DNA of 64,000 bases, taken from the NCBI GenBank assembly GCA_964457335.1, contig CAYWGD010000020.1, positions 1 through 64,000 on the forward strand, written 5' to 3'. Below the pieces are notes generated by a model. That model saw nothing but the letters and a program-made list of their open reading frames with translations, was not told the origin of the DNA and did not search any database. The translations under genes were made by a program, and so were the position numbers. This DNA comes from CAJBVW01 sp964457335 (GTDB lineage: Bacteria > Myxococcota_A > UBA796 > SXON01). Shown here one piece after another: positions 62,218 through 64,000 of the stretch; position 1 is the stretch's first letter; each line of letters begins with the position of its first letter.

Positions 62218-63756
62218 ATGCTCCGAACGCCCATCCTGGTCCTGCTGACCGCCTGCGCGGACTACGAGGTCAGGGGCAACGACAACGCCCTCGACGACGC
62301 CGCGTGGGACACCGGCGGCGAGTCCGACGCCGACACCGACGTGGACGCCGACTCCGACACCGACGGCCCCCCCGAGGAGGAGGACGACTTCCTCGCGCTC
62401 GCGCCCGCCGCCACCGACGCCTACGTGTTCGTCGCGAACCCCACCCGCGACACCGTGACGCGCATCTCGGTCCCGAGCCTCGCGGTGCTCACCACGGACG
62501 TGGGCGAGGCCCCCTCCGTCGTCCAGACCACCGCCGACTACATGCGCGCCGTCACGCTCAACACGGGCGACGACAGCGTGAGCATCGTCGACGCCGCCAC
62601 GCTCGGCGTCACCAACGTCGACGTGCGCCCGAACTTCAACCGCCTCTCGCTCTCCGGCGACGGCGCCTGGGTCATGGCCTGGTACGACCCCGACCTCGAC
62701 GAAGGTGGCGGCGAAGGCGGCGTCCAGAGCTTCAACGAGGTGAGCTTCGTCCACCTGGACAGCGCCACGCACACCCCGATGGCGGTCGGCTTCAACCCCC
62801 GCGAGGTGAAGTGGAGCGAGGACGGCACCAAGGCCCTCGTCGTCAGCGACGCCTCGCTCGCGCTCGTCGATCTCACCGGCGGCGCCCTCACCCCCACGCT
62901 GATCGAGATCGCCGAGGACCCCGTGGACGCGCCCGCCGCCGAGGAGGTCGAGCTCGCCCCCGACGGCAGCTACGCCTACGTCCGCCAGTTCGGCGCCGAC
63001 GAGCTCGTCGTGGTCGACCTCGCCGCGCTCTCGGTGGATCGCGTGCCCGTCGGCGCGAACCCCACCGACCTCGACCTCTCCCCCGACGGCCGCTCCCTCG
63101 CGGTCGTGGCCCGCGGCGCCCAGGAGCTCTGGGTCCTCGACGCGACGAACCCCTTCGCCGAGGCCACGGTCCTCCCCTTCGACTCCGCCTACGGCGCGGT
63201 CCTCTACACGGGCGACGGCTCCCAGGCGATCCTCTACACGAACGCCTCGCTGCTCGCGTCGTTCGCCGTCTGGGACACCACCACCGGCGAGATCCGCGAG
63301 CGCAGCCTCGTGAAGCCCGTCCGCAGCATCGGCGCGAGCCCCACCGGCGGCTCGCTCCTCGTCTTCCACACGCAGGAGGACGCCGGCGACGCCGACCCCG
63401 ACGATCCTTTTTACGGGGAGTGGGCGCTGACGCTCATCGACCTGGGCGATTTCCGACAGAACCCCATGCTGCTGCCCGACGAGCCGTCCGCCTACGCCAC
63501 GAGCGACGACGGCCGCTACGGCTACTTCGTGATGGAGGGCAACGACTTCCTGGAGGTCCTCGACTTCCAGACGCTGCTCTACACGGAGATCACGCTCAAG
63601 TCCCCGCCCGTGCACCTCGGCGTGCTGCCGGGCAGCGAGACGGCCTGGATCAGCCAGGACCACTCGCTCGGCCGCCTCTCCTTCTACGACCCCGCCTCCG
63701 ACAGCCTCGACACCATCACGGGCTTCGAGCTCAACAGCGAGATCGAGCATGACTAG
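62218..63756 (+). CDS. YVTN-type beta-propeller lipoprotein
   Basis: The protein has 512 residues. The ATG at 62218 gives MLRTPILVLLTAC (lipobox Cys 13); an ATG at 62194 would add 8 residues. An Asp/Thr linker runs over about 30-55. Seven or so blades follow with the YVTN/SMP-30-like pattern: DAYVFVANPTRDTVTRISV, YMRAVTLNTGDDSVSIVDA, SYAYVRQFGADELVVVDLAA and RSLAVVARGAQELWVLDA. Such propellers are commonly surface-exposed binding modules. The stop overlaps the next gene's start by 8 bp, so it is probably cotranscribed with that truncated lipoprotein. Confidence 0.82.
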   Translation: MLRTPILVLLTACADYEVRGNDNALDDAAWDTGGESDADTDVDADSDTDGPPEEEDDFLALAPAATDAYVFVANPTRDTVTRISVPSLAVLTTDVGEAPSVVQTTADYMRAVTLNTGDDSVSIVDAATLGVTNVDVRPNFNRLSLSGDGAWVMAWYDPDLDEGGGEGGVQSFNEVSFVHLDSATHTPMAVGFNPREVKWSEDGTKALVVSDASLALVDLTGGALTPTLIEIAEDPVDAPAAEEVELAPDGSYAYVRQFGADELVVVDLAALSVDRVPVGANPTDLDLSPDGRSLAVVARGAQELWVLDATNPFAEATVLPFDSAYGAVLYTGDGSQAILYTNASLLASFAVWDTTTGEIRERSLVKPVRSIGASPTGGSLLVFHTQEDAGDADPDDPFYGEWALTLIDLGDFRQNPMLLPDEPSAYATSDDGRYGYFVMEGNDFLEVLDFQTLLYTEITLKSPPVHLGVLPGSETAWISQDHSLGRLSFYDPASDSLDTITGFELNSEIEHD

Positions 63757-64000
63757 CCTCCTCCTCCTCGCCGCCTGCGCGCCCTGGGACCTCCCGAGCG
63801 ACGCGAGCCACGATCTCGACCTCCCCACGTGGGACGCCGCGGTCGTCTCCGCCGCCGACGGCGTCTACGTCCGCCTCCCGCAGGCCGGCGACCTCGTGCG
63901 CATCACGCCCGACGGCGCCTGGGCCCCGGTGAACCTCGACGGCGCCTCGCCCGACCGCATGGTCCTCGCCCCCGACCAGGAGACGCTCCTCGCGTTCGCC
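63749..64000 (+). CDS. Lipoprotein, 3'-partial (propeller-like)
   Basis: The gene runs off the window; 84 residues are visible. It starts MTSLLLLAACAPWD, a minimal leader with lipobox Cys 10. The visible part, DAAVVSAADGVYVRLPQAGDLVRITPDGAWAPVNL, has the strand spacing of a propeller blade, like the preceding gene. It overlaps that gene's stop by 8 bp. The family cannot be assigned from the fragment. Confidence 0.65.
   Translation, partial: MTSLLLLAACAPWDLPSDASHDLDLPTWDAAVVSAADGVYVRLPQAGDLVRITPDGAWAPVNLDGASPDRMVLAPDQETLLAFA

Overview
The window is very GC-rich, densely coded bacterial DNA. It is best explained as a Myxococcota (myxobacterial-type) chromosome segment. Supporting signs are many short-signal-peptide lipoproteins followed by Asp/Thr-rich linkers, a MopE-type Cys/Asp repeat protein ending in a MYXO-CTERM-like tail (8511-9425), PKD, RCC1-like and TSP3/OmpA surface proteins, and Cys-rich small lipoproteins. 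I cannot place it below phylum. There is no rRNA, CRISPR array, prophage or insertion sequence. Two tRNAs are present: Arg(CCT) at 2038-2114 on the minus strand and Leu(CAG) at 60688-60773 on the plus strand.

Layout. 1-5.4 kb: cell-surface lipoproteins, tRNA-Arg and a PHP-domain lipoprotein. 5.4-7.3 kb: a tight secreted MBL-fold / DUF3006 / double-HhH (ComEC-C-terminal-like and ComEA-like) operon. 7.3-12.6 kb: a thioredoxin-fold lipoprotein, a MYXO-CTERM protein, a PAP2 phosphatase, an exonuclease-phosphatase fold protein and an EF-hand-like lipoprotein. 12.7-16.3 kb: fadA-fadN beta-oxidation operon behind a perfect FadR-type palindrome. 16.4-20.3 kb: KAP NTPase, LEA-2 lipoprotein, degenerate M16 lipoprotein, small unknown gene. 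20.4-27.0 kb: bioB-bioF, a C15 peptidase, VOC protein, sat and a divergent bioA. 27-29 kb: OmpA-family protein. 29.2-38.8 kb: second and third beta-oxidation blocks (fadI-fadJ-like, hbd, an enoyl-CoA hydratase fusion, another thiolase) mixed with a DUF808 protein and an exported methyltransferase-like lipoprotein. 38.8-45.5 kb: alpha/beta-hydrolase lipoprotein, a second PHP lipoprotein and a 1145-residue propeller-TIR protein. 45.5-50.2 kb: porin-like protein, lipoprotein, thiG-thiE, two Cys-rich lipoproteins. 50.2-53.6 kb: GT4 glycosyltransferase overlapping a TMTC-like TPR membrane protein, then a HEAT-like protein. 53.7-60.7 kb: outer-membrane protein, two PKD lipoproteins, a propeller protein and a GT-C membrane glycosyltransferase. 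60.7-64 kb: tRNA-Leu, a lipoprotein, a NUDIX hydrolase, a propeller lipoprotein and a truncated lipoprotein.

The most striking signal is a dispersed, GC-extreme palindromic element, seen seven times. Its consensus is GGGGCRGGGGGG, a short loop, then CCCCCCGCAACGCCCCCC. Four copies lie in frame inside protein-coding genes: bioA, the enoyl-CoA hydratase fusion, the porin-like gene and the GT-C gene. The other three lie between genes. The bioA copy carries a second nested palindrome with 20-bp perfect arms. The hydratase copy sits exactly where the hydratase domain ends and joins it to a GspE-N/MshEN-like domain. This resembles, by analogy only, the in-frame palindromic elements of Rickettsia.

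Functionally, the segment combines fatty-acid degradation (three thiolases, two bifunctional dehydrogenase/hydratases of opposite domain order, one Hbd, one hydratase), biotin synthesis (bioB, bioF, bioA), a thiamin thiazole/TMP pair (thiG, thiE) and a large cell-envelope repertoire.
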